The notes beneath the pieces were generated by a model, which searched no databases, had not been told where the DNA came from, and saw only the letters and a program-made list of their open reading frames with translations. Positions 1-8,125 of a stretch of 27,542 nucleotides of DNA are shown piece by piece (position 1 is the first letter of the stretch; every line of letters starts with the position of its first letter). The stretch spans positions 1-27,542 of the IMG/VR virus record IMGVR_UViG_3300046543_000056. One strand, 5' to 3'. The stretch comes from a virus. The position numbers and the translations under genes are program-made.

Positions 1-249
1 GGTCGTGTCCGTCGCCTGCTGAGTCAGGGCCTGAATCGCAGCCGTGTCATCGGGTGGGGTCGCGGCCAACTTGGCAATGACCGCCTCCAGATCCGTAACG
101 GCCTCATTAACCAACGCAGTCAACGCGGCCTTCAGGTCGTCAAGTGCACTCATGATATGCTTCTCCATTCGATCAAGCCTTTGAACTATCGCCAAGAGGA
201 GGCGCTTGACCTCTTCATCCTCATGGTGATGGTAGATGTGGAATTGCAT
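1..249 (-). CDS. Small charged/helical phage protein, C-terminus beyond window
   Basis: The frame is open from an ATG at 249 to the left edge, giving 83 residues with no stop. The start is chosen because its ATG overlaps the TAA of the upstream gene (TAATG), the coupling used throughout this block. The N-terminus is His- and Glu-rich (MQFHIYHHHEDEEVKRLLL). It is followed by a helical stretch with regular Leu and Ala spacing, then a Thr/Ala/Asp-rich part that runs out of the window. Internal ATGs at 168 and 153 are alternative starts; the part from 153 (MSALDDLKAALTALV) looks like small helical proteins often found at the end of phage late operons. I do not recognise a function. Its place after the lysis genes gives no firm clue. 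Confidence 0.7.
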   Translation of the reverse strand, partial: MQFHIYHHHEDEEVKRLLLAIVQRLDRMEKHIMSALDDLKAALTALVNEAVTDLEAVIAKLAATPPDDTAAIQALTQQATDTT

Positions 250-407
250 TAGTGGAACACTCGGCCGATACCGCCGATCAATTCCGCCGCAATCCAAAAC
301 GCAATCGCCAGCGGCAGCGTAGCCCACGTCCCGATCGCACCAACCCGCGTCGCGATGCAGGCGATCACGAACGCGAACACTAACAAGATCAATCCAACAT
401 TAGCCAT
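249..407 (-). CDS. Small two-helix membrane protein, holin-like candidate
   Basis: This 52-residue protein is almost entirely hydrophobic. Two predicted membrane helices (about residues 4-20 and 25-46) are separated by a short turn holding Arg21 and Gly, and the C-terminus is short (GGIGRVFH). The start at 407 is preferred over an in-frame ATG at 437 because a strong ribosome binding site (AAAGGAGG) lies six bases upstream of 407. Size, two helices and position next to the endolysin block would fit a class II-like holin or other small inner-membrane lysis protein. However, another two-helix candidate lies at 1397-1747, so at most one need be the main holin. The stop overlaps the start of the next gene (TAATG). 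Function is inferred from topology and context only. Confidence 0.7.
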   Translation of the reverse strand: MANVGLILLVFAFVIACIATRVGAIGTWATLPLAIAFWIAAELIGGIGRVFH

Positions 408-413
408 AGTAAG

Positions 414-421
414 CCTCCTTT
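414..421 (-). promoter_or_regulatory. Strong ribosome binding site
   Basis: AAAGGAGG on the minus strand, six bases before the ATG at 407. It decides the start of the 52-residue membrane protein. The surrounding 408-455 gap shows nothing else I can name. Confidence 0.8.
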
Positions 422-455
422 GTTCGTGATGCGCCATAGCGGGATCGCTACGGTG

Positions 456-773
456 TCACGGATACTCCTTCTCTATCCCACGGCTCCCCCTCACGAACCC
501 CTGTCCGTGGCGTAGATCCTCCAATCGCTTGTCGAGGATGTTCAGCCGCTCCCCTTGCGAATCCATCCGCACTGTCGCAACTGCCTGCTGGGTAACAATC
601 ACTGACAACTCTTTCGTCACGTCCTTCAATTGCTTAATCTCCTCTTGCATGTTAGCGATACTCTCTGCGAACCGCCCAGCCCGCGCCGCGTAGAATAGAC
701 AAGTTCCGACCAGCGATGCTACCACCAATAAGTCACCGAACCTGACATTCCAGTCCACCATGACTTCACCCAT
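456..773 (-). CDS. Membrane-anchored coiled-coil protein, possible inner-membrane spanin
   Basis: This 105-residue protein has a short N-terminus, one membrane helix at about residues 14-31 (DLLVVASLVGTCLFYAA), and then a long charged helical region (about 34-90) with heptad-like hydrophobic spacing. That layout, an N-terminal anchor followed by a periplasmic coiled coil, is the layout of inner-membrane spanins (Rz type). It sits four genes after the endolysin, and a lipoprotein that could be its outer-membrane partner lies at 999-1400. I see no sequence motif proving the role, and similar small proteins are usually left as hypothetical. Start is uncertain: ATG at 773 (used here) or ATG at 761 (MVDWNVRFGD); neither has a strong Shine-Dalgarno site. 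Confidence 0.7.
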   Translation of the reverse strand: MGEVMVDWNVRFGDLLVVASLVGTCLFYAARAGRFAESIANMQEEIKQLKDVTKELSVIVTQQAVATVRMDSQGERLNILDKRLEDLRHGQGFVRGSRGIEKEYP

Positions 774-781
774 TCCGGAGC

Positions 782-997
782 CTAGTCGGGCAGGTCGGAG
801 TTGAACTCGGCAAGGTCGGCATCGAAGTCCGCACGGATCTTGGCGATTGCGGCGTCGTCGAGGGTGCCTGCGGCCCCGCCCTTCGAGAGGGTAATCAACT
901 GCTCCACCCGCTGGGTGATGTCGATGCCCGCACTGACGAGGGTCGGTAGCAAACTCACACCCTTGGTGATTAGATCAAAGACCAATACCGGATCCAT
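782..997 (-). CDS. Conserved small phage protein of unknown function
   Basis: 71 residues beginning MDPVLVFDLITKGVSLLPT. The N-terminal half is hydrophobic and helical but has no clean membrane segment. The C-terminal half is acidic (DADLAEFNSDLPD). The start ATG lies one base after the TGA of the lipoprotein gene. Proteins of this size and pattern are common near lysis genes of podovirus- and siphovirus-like phages, but I know of no assigned role. A minor tail or lysis accessory role is possible. Function is unassigned. Confidence 0.65.
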   Translation of the reverse strand: MDPVLVFDLITKGVSLLPTLVSAGIDITQRVEQLITLSKGGAAGTLDDAAIAKIRADFDADLAEFNSDLPD

Positions 998-998
998 G

Positions 999-1400
999 TC
1001 AGGCTCCCACGTTCACGCCGACGGAATTGGCGGCAGTCTTGAGGTTGACGTACAGCGCGGTTAGTTGGTTGTAGACCACGCTGGCATTGATCTGATCGTT
1101 GCTATCCACAAAGGCACGGAGTTGGCCCAACAACGGAACCGCGGCCCGAGTGTAGGGCTGTAGCGATCGGATGTTGGCCTTGCAATTCGCATCCGCCTTG
1201 CCCGCCACACACGCGCGCCGGTAGGTCAAGAGCAACTGTAGGGCCGTATCCATCGCTAGCTCAATCTTCGCCTCCTCCTCCTTCGTCACCGGGTTGTTGA
1301 TGGTCTTGGTTGCAAGGCTGATCCCTTGCCACACGGCGGTGCTAGTGGCACAGCCCCCAAGCCCGGCGGCCAGAGCCAGAACTAAAGCAATCTTCCTCAT
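999..1400 (-). CDS. Phage lipoprotein, possible outer-membrane lysis partner
   Basis: 133 residues with a clear lipoprotein signal: basic MRK start, hydrophobic core, and lipobox LGGC with Cys17 as the lipidation site. The mature part is alpha-helical, with two further cysteines (C64 and C73) that could form a disulfide in the periplasm. The start overlaps the stop of the holin-like gene (ATGA). A lipoprotein beside an endolysin and a holin suggests an o-spanin-like role, pairing with the coiled-coil membrane protein at 456-773. It is longer and less proline-rich than classical Rz1, so a general phage lipoprotein (for example one involved in exclusion) is a real alternative. Export and lipidation are well supported; the lysis role is inference. 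Confidence 0.75.
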   Translation of the reverse strand: MRKIALVLALAAGLGGCATSTAVWQGISLATKTINNPVTKEEEAKIELAMDTALQLLLTYRRACVAGKADANCKANIRSLQPYTRAAVPLLGQLRAFVDSNDQINASVVYNQLTALYVNLKTAANSVGVNVGA

Positions 1401-1747
1401 GGATTGTTCCCCTTCGCGGTTTCGGTAACGGCAGTAATCTCACCCTGAGCAGGAGAGATCTTGTCCACCTTCGGGTCAACAGCAATGGCCGAGAGGGTTT
1501 GGTTTGCCGCAGCATTGACCGTGATCTTCTCGACCCCCGGCATCGCCAGCACGTCCCTAACCTGTGAGGACTGGCCGGTCATGACCGCAAGGATCGAAGC
1601 CAAGATCGTCTGCACAAGGCTCGACGCTGTGACCGCCGTCCTGGCCACGTTGGCCCCGAAGAGATCGGTCAGTTGGGTTGCCGAACCAGCCAACACCCCC
1701 AACACCGCCAGAGTGATCGCAATCATTTGATTCCTAGTGAGATTCAC
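1397..1747 (-). CDS. Holin-like two-helix membrane protein
   Basis: 116 residues with two hydrophobic segments (about residues 8-27 and 36-57) and a hydrophilic C-terminal tail of about 58 residues (VEKITVN...VDKISPAQGE). It directly follows the endolysin gene, whose stop it nearly touches. Two membrane helices, size and position support a holin. The first codon is GTG at 1747, with only a modest Shine-Dalgarno sequence. A second in-frame start, ATG at 1726 (MIAITLAVLGVL), has AGGA five bases upstream and removes the leader MNLTRNQ with its arginine. Such twin starts recall lambda S, where the longer product is the antiholin. The long polar tail is unusual for a holin, so I am moderately sure. 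Confidence 0.7.
   Translation of the reverse strand: MNLTRNQMIAITLAVLGVLAGSATQLTDLFGANVARTAVTASSLVQTILASILAVMTGQSSQVRDVLAMPGVEKITVNAAANQTLSAIAVDPKVDKISPAQGEITAVTETAKGNNP
1732..1735 (-). promoter_or_regulatory. Internal ribosome binding site for second holin-like start
   Basis: AGGA on the minus strand lies five bases before the in-frame ATG at 1726. It gives the shorter form of the holin-like protein its own site, in addition to the GTG start at 1747. Confidence 0.45.
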
Positions 1748-1748
1748 G

Positions 1749-2273
1749 TCAGGTCCCTTTCTGGGCCACCATGCCCAATGCCGTCTGTCGAGTGAACTCC
1801 ACCCGATTGAGCCAACCCTTAGTGAACCTCGGCTGGTGGAGGCTTAGGTAGAAGGCTCGGGACGCGGCCGAGTACCGTTCGATTAGGGTTCGGGGGTCAG
1901 TGGTGCGGATGGCCTCACGGGTAATGGGGCCGATGCGCCCATCGGGTGTGACCCCTAGAGCTTGCTGTAGGATCCTTGCGCCCCGGTCCGGCCCCGCGTT
2001 CACGTTCATGTTGAAGAGCAGGTAGTCCGCCCCGACCGGAAGGAGATCGCCGTAGGGTGCCCAGTACTCGCCTTTGTAAATCGCGTTGATGTCTGCCTGC
2101 GGGGCAGCCCACACATCCATCGGGGCCAACCCCCGTTCCCGCCGCCACGCATCATACTCCCGCTGGGTGATCCCTCGACTCGTACGCCCCCCATGATCTT
2201 GGGGATCGTCATCATTCCCACCCTCAGCCCGCAGGACCGCCGCCAAGCTGGGTAACCAATTGCTTGCCGCCAT
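1749..2273 (-). CDS. Endolysin: GH108-type N-acetylmuramidase with peptidoglycan-binding-like C-terminus
   Basis: 174 residues. The N-terminal domain (about 5-90) carries the family signature RAEGGNDDDPQDHGGRTSRG, in which Glu17 of the EGG motif is the expected catalytic acid of glycoside hydrolase family 108, cutting the glycan strand of peptidoglycan. The second half (about 90-170) contains GVTPDGRIGPITREAI, the usual pattern of the peptidoglycan-binding module paired with GH108. There is no signal peptide or anchor, so release should depend on a holin. The start ATG at 2273 shares a base with the TGA of the ejection-protein gene and has AGGAGG six bases upstream. A GTG at 2276 is too close to that site to be used. 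Length is typical of the family. Confidence 0.93.
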   Translation of the reverse strand: MAASNWLPSLAAVLRAEGGNDDDPQDHGGRTSRGITQREYDAWRRERGLAPMDVWAAPQADINAIYKGEYWAPYGDLLPVGADYLLFNMNVNAGPDRGARILQQALGVTPDGRIGPITREAIRTTDPRTLIERYSAASRAFYLSLHQPRFTKGWLNRVEFTRQTALGMVAQKGT

Positions 2274-5200
2274 CACTTCCCTCCTAGGTTATGCCGTCGC
2301 CACTCGTCGAAGGTTCGGGAGTGCTTGTCCGTCGTGCCGTAGCGGGCCCCGACCAGCGCATCCCACGGACCCTTGGGCTTCTCCCGACCTTGCGCGTAGT
2401 TGTAGATGTACTCCGCAAGCTTCCCTTCTTGGGCATTGGTGAGGCCAGTGAGGACGCCGTTCAGCGCGAAGGTGTGCTTGAGTATGTTGGCCGCCTTGTC
2501 TTTGGTGAAGGCTTCCTTGCCCTTCGATAGGTCGCGGGCAAGATCGGTACCGGTCTTGAAGGTGGTCCCGAGCAGGCCCGCTTGCGGATCCCGAACGTTA
2601 ACCACAGCCCGCACGAAGTCCCTAACCCCAATGAAGCTCGAACTAACCCCCATCGCAACGGTGGTTGCGGCCTTCTTCCCCCACGACTCATGCTCGTCGT
2701 TGGTCATTGGGGTCACCAACTCCTCAACCACGGCCGGGAGGATCACGTACGAGAACAACCCTTGCGCCAACTCCGGGATCGTGCGTTTGGCATCACGCTC
2801 GCCCTTGATCATATCGCTGGCCTTCCAAGCCAACTCATATTGCTTCTGCTGCATGTGGGAGAAGAACCCATACAGCGAGGAGAAGTAGGCCCCGAGCGCG
2901 TTCGTTCGGGCAATCGCTGGCTTGTTGGAGAGGACCGATGAGCCATGAGCCTTACGGACCGCACGATTCGCAAGGCTCACTGCCATGCCTTCGTCGGCCC
3001 CTTCGGAGATCTGCCGCTTGTACTCTGCCGCCCAAGTCGGTACCGCCGAGACCAGGTCCGACACAGCCACAGGCTTCGCGCCCATATTCATTACAAGCTC
3101 GCGTACCGTCATGAACGTTGAGCCACTTCCTCGAATACTCATCTCGGCCCCATGGCCTTGGATGAGTTCATTGAAGTTCCGCATCCGGCGCTGAAGTTCC
3201 TCAGACTTATCGATCGATTCCTTCCATGTCTTGCGTCCGTTGATTGTCTCGGCCATAATGTTCCAGAACTGATGGAGGTAGTTAAGAGCACCAACCTCAG
3301 TCATAGAGTTGAAGAACGCCGTGGTCCCGTGCTTCATAACCGTCGACGGGTTGAGCCCGATCAAAGTCGCGATCGTGTTCTGGCGGAAGTATTCCAACGC
3401 CTTATCCCCAAACTCCGTCGACATCGACTTGAAGTTCGGCGAGTTCGCAATGTCCCGCAGGAATGGGATCATCTCCTTGGCCTGATGCGGTCCGTAGTGG
3501 GCCGTCATGGCCTGTTCGAACTTCGGGTTGTAGAAGATCTTCGCCATCTGGAGCACGGCCGGACGCATCGCGATGTCATGGATCATTTGCTTCATGCGCT
3601 GCGGGATCACATCGAGGTTCAGTTCGACCGGCGCGACATACCCCGTGCGTTCTTTGAACCAACCTTGAGGCGTAGTGGCCCGGAAGTGCCCTTCATCCTC
3701 CAACACATTCCCGCCCATCAACTTCCGACTCCCGCCCGGACGGAACTTGTCGTACTTAACCGGATTGTACCATCCCGCGTACTGACCGAAAGGCGTGTCA
3801 ATCGGCTCGAGCGGCAGGCGCTGGATGCTGACCCCAGAGATATGATGCGACATGTTATTCGCGAGGTCATACAACTCGTTAAACACATCCCCAATCTTCT
3901 GCGCCCGATCCCAATCCTCCTTGGTCGTGCGGGCGTGGAGCCAGTCCAGGACCTGCGAGGTCTCAAGCCCGTACCCACTCGCCAGCTTCCAAAGGTTGTT
4001 CTTGTTCCCGGCCTGCTGGAGAATCCCTAGGACATTCCGCTTCTGCATGGGGAAGTACTCCCCAGTCAGTGGGTCCTTGAAGAGATCGTTCGCGACCTGC
4101 TTGTCGATGTCCTCGATCTTGCCCAAGGCCGCAAGCTTGGATTGGTACTGTTTAATCAATCGATCCTTGTAGTTGCTGGCCTCAGTGTACTGGTGGGTGA
4201 GGGTCTGATAGAAGATCCCTCGCGGATCATCCCGATCCAACCGGTTCAGCATCGTCTCGACCGTGATCCCGGACCACCACCAGGACTTAACCGTCGACTT
4301 AACCCCCGGCTTAGGCCCTCCGATCGGCACCTGCTGGGCGGGACCGAGGGACTTAATCTTCGCGATCATCTCATCCAGCACCGCCTGGAGATCCGCCTTC
4401 TCGCCAGCCTTGTTGACCTTAGCCTCCATGCGCGAGACATAGGTCAGGGCGTCGAGGGCGGTCTTGGTTTCGGTGAACTCCCGAGCCGTAAGGTTCCCGG
4501 TCGGCTTGCGGAAGTTCGGGTCCTGAAGCCACTCGGGAACATGGAGATCGTACAGTTGGGCCGTCTTGGCCTCCACAAACTCCTTCAGCCCACCATACCC
4601 ATTCTTCGCGAAGCTCTCTTGCAGGTCCTGAACCGACCGGCCACCGTTGGTCTCCCCCAACCGCATGAGGATGTCGTGGACCGCGTCGGTGTATTCCGGC
4701 GTGGCCCCGCTAACCACCCGCTCTGAGTACCGATCCGCGATCTTGTCAAAGGCCTTCTTCTGTTTCTCCAGCCCCCGCGCATAGTTCGCAAACTGCAACG
4801 CGATATACTGCTGTTGCTTGGATTGGAACGCGTCGGCGTAGTCGCCCTTCAACAAGGCTAGCTCGGTCTCCCGTCCAGTCCGGCCCGCAGCTTGGAGGTA
4901 CGCATCCTCGCTGATCTTCTCAATTGGGGTCTTGTCGAACTCGTCCTTAACCCAACTCCGCACCTGCTCGCGCGTGATGAAGTCCTTATCGAACCCATGC
5001 TTCAGCCCAAGGGCATGCATCTCCTCATGGAGCAGGTTCAGCTGGGTCTCGCTGGTCGCCCGATCCTTGGCCTCCTCAAGAACCTTGGCCTCAAGGTCCC
5101 CATACCGCAGGGACATCTGCTCCTCGGTCTTCATCCCAATGAGCCGGTTCGAATACTCCCGCGCCGACATGTTCGCCTGCATCTTGGGGCCGTTGTAATC

Positions 5201-8125
5201 CCCCATCTTCGCCAGCATGGCATCGCCCGACGCGAACCCGAAGGCATTGGCGACCGTGTCCGGATTCTCCCCTCCCTTCGCGTAGTAATCCTTCGGGATC
5301 AGGGCTTTCTGCTCGGGGGTAAGGGCATCGGCGTCGAGCTTCGGCCTCTTGCTAAGCTTGCCTCCAAGATACTCACCAGCACCAAAGTACATATCAACAG
5401 CCACATCAGGATCGATCCGCACCTCGCGAGTAACCTCAGATCGAACCTGGGCCTCATTGGCTTTCCATTCCGCAGACTGCGCGCGTTGTTCTTCCTTCAA
5501 GGCCCGCGCATGCGAGGCGGCAAAGTCCTCGGCGTGGCGCTGGCGGATGAGCTTCATGTAGCGATTGAACTGGTCGACCGTCATCCCGACCGCGTCGGCC
5601 TTGGAGAGACGGTTGGCTTGGGCCACCTCATCGGTCGGGGGCTCGCCTACTGACTCGGCAACCGACGTTGGGGCCTCCCGGAACGCCCTCGGATCCAGCG
5701 GCTCTGCGCCCTTCCGCCCTCCAACCTCGCCCGTATCCACCTTCTGGAACAACTCATCCCAGGTCGGTTCGTGCCCGAGGATCTCCTTGAACTTGGCCTT
5801 GATCCCTTCGAGTAGGGACTTCAACCGTTCGAATAGCCCATGGACCTCTGGCCGCACCGAGGCCCCGTCCCTCCAACTCCGGTACCCCTCCGCGATCGCC
5901 TCCTCCAGCTTGGTTGGCATATCCAACCCAGCGTACCGGCGCTCGATCCCAAACTTCTCGATCCAACCATTGTCCCGGGCCGCACGCACCAACGTCTCCC
6001 ATTCGGGCTGGGAGAAGAACCCCGACCGGTAGAGATGGTGAATTGCCTCATGCCGCGCCACGCCCACGGGGTCTTGGGCGGCAAGGGACCACATAACGAT
6101 CGGAGCCTGCCGCTCGTACTGAAGATACAGCCCGCGATGTTCTTGCTCCTTCCTGGGCTCGCGGATGTCGCTGACTGCCTGCCGCTGGGCGCTGGGCGCG
6201 ATCCGCTGGAGCTCAGAATTAACCGCATCCACCAACGCCCGCTCGTTGGCCGAGTAGAGTTCCTTGGGCTTGACGTAAGCCTCTCGCCCAGTCTCCCCAA
6301 TCTGCCGCCACTCACCACCCTCCAACGCCTGGCGGAAGGCCTCGACCGCATCCCATCCCTCCGGCGAGTTCAGGTCATCGGCGATCTTAACCCAAACCTC
6401 CCGCGTGGTCCCGGCCTTCTCCCGGGCCCCGCTGATCCGGAACCCACCTACCTGCTTAGCTTCGGGATACTCGGCCTTGATCTGGTCGATGAGGTGCTTG
6501 AGGAGGCTGGGTCCAAAGGAGTTCGGCCCATACCCCTTCGACTCGAACCCGCCGACGTTGTCCACATACAACCGCGTGCCGTTATCGTAGGGAACGATCT
6601 CCAGCCACCCAACCTTCTGGCCATTCTCGTCCATCAGCCGCCATTCGTCGGAGGGGATGGCGTCGCGTTGGCCTATATCCTTGGGGCTGACCTCGCGACG
6701 TTTGAGGGTTAGCTTCCGATCCCCGATTGAGAACAACGGGTCGAGGCCAGTCGCGTTGCGGAACGCAGGCAGGAACTCAGGGATCACCTCGGGCTGGCCG
6801 GATGGCTCGGGCTCACCCTCAACCTTAGGCAGCGCGGCCTTGAACTCATCCCGCTGCTCGTCGGATAGCTTGGCCTCGTTCTTCGTAATGCCCCCTGGCC
6901 GAACCCGCAGGTCATCCCTAAGCTCCCGGTACACCTCGGGATCGGTCTTGGTGATGAAGTCCGGGAGTGGGATGTGTACATCCGTCCTGGTCGCAAGGGC
7001 GGTCTTCAACTCCTGCGCCATCCCCGGCACGTACCCAAACGTCTCGGCCGCCTTATCGCCCAACAGCCCGTTAATCGCCTCAGCCGGGATCCCTACCCAC
7101 GCGTCCGAGTGCTGGGCCACGAACTGCCGCACGGCCTCAGGGCTGCGCTCAAGGGTATTGGTCCCTTGGGCCGCCTTGAAGGCATCATCGAGGTTGTCCA
7201 GATCGAGGTTATTCTGTTCCAGCTTGATCTTGTCGATCTCGGGATCCAGCCCTCGAGGCGGTTCGAGGCCGCGATCCAGCCAAGGGCTCGCCTTCTGGAG
7301 GATGTCCAAGGCCTTATCGATCTTCGAGGAGGACAGGCCCTCGATGCCCATCTTGATCTGGGCTTCCTTGGGCAGGGACACCTCATGCTGGCCGAGGGTC
7401 GGTCGACCGGGAGTGTGTAGGCCCGAGGTCCCGGTCAGGAACATCTCGGCCATGCCCGCAATATCGCGGGAGAACTGTGAGGCCCCGCCCTTATCGCCGG
7501 TAACCTGGGTGTATGCCTTCTCGGTACCAGCTTGGATGCCTTCGGTCGCGCCGTGGATCAGGGCCCCACCCACGTCCACTGGGAACCGTAGCGACTGTAT
7601 CAGGGCCGTGAGGAACGGATAGTCCCGAAGCTCCTCGGTCGGGATATGTGGAGCCTCAAGCACCGATTCCGTAAAGGACTTCTTAAACCCCTGCCACGCG
7701 GCCCCCGCAGCCGTGGAAGCAAAGTCGGTATAGGCATCCACGCCTTTGCGGAGGATCGGATCCATCCGCATCGGCAGCGCCAGCTTCCCTAGGCTTTGGC
7801 TCAACGAATCCATCTGCGCGTAGTCGTCGTTGGAGATCTGCGCGTGGATGGGATTGGAGGCGAGGTAGGCTTGGAGATGTTGATTATTATTCGCAATCGC
7901 AGTATTGATCCGAATCCTTTGTTGTTTCTCGAAGTTCTCCACATCCGGTGCGATGATAGAAGGATCGACGCCAGTCACATGCCCAAGCTGCATCGCCCGT
8001 GCAGCCTTCTCCGGATCTGCCGCTACCGAGTTGACAGTCTGATACACAGACTGCTGGCGAAGCTGGCGCTCCATAGCCTCAGCACCCAACAACGGTAGAT
8101 CATAATCGACATCGGTGTCACTCAT
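2273..8125 (-). CDS. Giant gp16-like internal virion (DNA ejection) protein with zinc-peptidase motif
   Basis: 1950 residues, by far the largest gene. Size and place (after gp14- and gp15-like genes, before lysis) match the large ejection proteins of T7-like and related podoviruses, which are packed in the capsid and enter the host envelope with the DNA. Seen in order: helical N-terminus (1-440); a region with GNAT-like spacing (about 490-575, GGFESKGYGPNSFGPSLL); a zinc-peptidase motif HEAIHHL at 692-698 followed by EEAIAEGY at 741-748, the usual ligand-supplying helix; charged coiled coil (850-1000); a second motif of HExxHxxGxxH form at 1033-1043; and a long helical C-terminus with hydrophobic stretches near 1789-1806 and 1820-1842 that may enter membranes. 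I find no lysozyme or SLT domain, unlike T7 gp16. No cysteine is visible in the whole protein. The start ATG overlaps the previous stop (ATGA). Confidence 0.85.
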   Translation of the reverse strand: MSDTDVDYDLPLLGAEAMERQLRQQSVYQTVNSVAADPEKAARAMQLGHVTGVDPSIIAPDVENFEKQQRIRINTAIANNNQHLQAYLASNPIHAQISNDDYAQMDSLSQSLGKLALPMRMDPILRKGVDAYTDFASTAAGAAWQGFKKSFTESVLEAPHIPTEELRDYPFLTALIQSLRFPVDVGGALIHGATEGIQAGTEKAYTQVTGDKGGASQFSRDIAGMAEMFLTGTSGLHTPGRPTLGQHEVSLPKEAQIKMGIEGLSSSKIDKALDILQKASPWLDRGLEPPRGLDPEIDKIKLEQNNLDLDNLDDAFKAAQGTNTLERSPEAVRQFVAQHSDAWVGIPAEAINGLLGDKAAETFGYVPGMAQELKTALATRTDVHIPLPDFITKTDPEVYRELRDDLRVRPGGITKNEAKLSDEQRDEFKAALPKVEGEPEPSGQPEVIPEFLPAFRNATGLDPLFSIGDRKLTLKRREVSPKDIGQRDAIPSDEWRLMDENGQKVGWLEIVPYDNGTRLYVDNVGGFESKGYGPNSFGPSLLKHLIDQIKAEYPEAKQVGGFRISGAREKAGTTREVWVKIADDLNSPEGWDAVEAFRQALEGGEWRQIGETGREAYVKPKELYSANERALVDAVNSELQRIAPSAQRQAVSDIREPRKEQEHRGLYLQYERQAPIVMWSLAAQDPVGVARHEAIHHLYRSGFFSQPEWETLVRAARDNGWIEKFGIERRYAGLDMPTKLEEAIAEGYRSWRDGASVRPEVHGLFERLKSLLEGIKAKFKEILGHEPTWDELFQKVDTGEVGGRKGAEPLDPRAFREAPTSVAESVGEPPTDEVAQANRLSKADAVGMTVDQFNRYMKLIRQRHAEDFAASHARALKEEQRAQSAEWKANEAQVRSEVTREVRIDPDVAVDMYFGAGEYLGGKLSKRPKLDADALTPEQKALIPKDYYAKGGENPDTVANAFGFASGDAMLAKMGDYNGPKMQANMSAREYSNRLIGMKTEEQMSLRYGDLEAKVLEEAKDRATSETQLNLLHEEMHALGLKHGFDKDFITREQVRSWVKDEFDKTPIEKISEDAYLQAAGRTGRETELALLKGDYADAFQSKQQQYIALQFANYARGLEKQKKAFDKIADRYSERVVSGATPEYTDAVHDILMRLGETNGGRSVQDLQESFAKNGYGGLKEFVEAKTAQLYDLHVPEWLQDPNFRKPTGNLTAREFTETKTALDALTYVSRMEAKVNKAGEKADLQAVLDEMIAKIKSLGPAQQVPIGGPKPGVKSTVKSWWWSGITVETMLNRLDRDDPRGIFYQTLTHQYTEASNYKDRLIKQYQSKLAALGKIEDIDKQVANDLFKDPLTGEYFPMQKRNVLGILQQAGNKNNLWKLASGYGLETSQVLDWLHARTTKEDWDRAQKIGDVFNELYDLANNMSHHISGVSIQRLPLEPIDTPFGQYAGWYNPVKYDKFRPGGSRKLMGGNVLEDEGHFRATTPQGWFKERTGYVAPVELNLDVIPQRMKQMIHDIAMRPAVLQMAKIFYNPKFEQAMTAHYGPHQAKEMIPFLRDIANSPNFKSMSTEFGDKALEYFRQNTIATLIGLNPSTVMKHGTTAFFNSMTEVGALNYLHQFWNIMAETINGRKTWKESIDKSEELQRRMRNFNELIQGHGAEMSIRGSGSTFMTVRELVMNMGAKPVAVSDLVSAVPTWAAEYKRQISEGADEGMAVSLANRAVRKAHGSSVLSNKPAIARTNALGAYFSSLYGFFSHMQQKQYELAWKASDMIKGERDAKRTIPELAQGLFSYVILPAVVEELVTPMTNDEHESWGKKAATTVAMGVSSSFIGVRDFVRAVVNVRDPQAGLLGTTFKTGTDLARDLSKGKEAFTKDKAANILKHTFALNGVLTGLTNAQEGKLAEYIYNYAQGREKPKGPWDALVGARYGTTDKHSRTFDEWRRHNLGGK
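2280..2285 (-). promoter_or_regulatory. Strong ribosome binding site of the endolysin
   Basis: AGGAGG on the minus strand, six bases before the ATG at 2273. It lies inside the last codons of the ejection-protein gene. Confidence 0.8.

Noticed and set aside
6657-7622. Plus-strand open frame of 321 codons opposite the giant ejection gene
   Set aside because: It lies wholly antisense to well-supported coding sequence, its product is Ser/Arg/Pro-rich without any motif, and such long antisense frames are expected from the codon pattern of GC-rich genes. The same holds for 3152-4030, 4142-4726, 4892-5653, 5840-6712 and 11125-11799.
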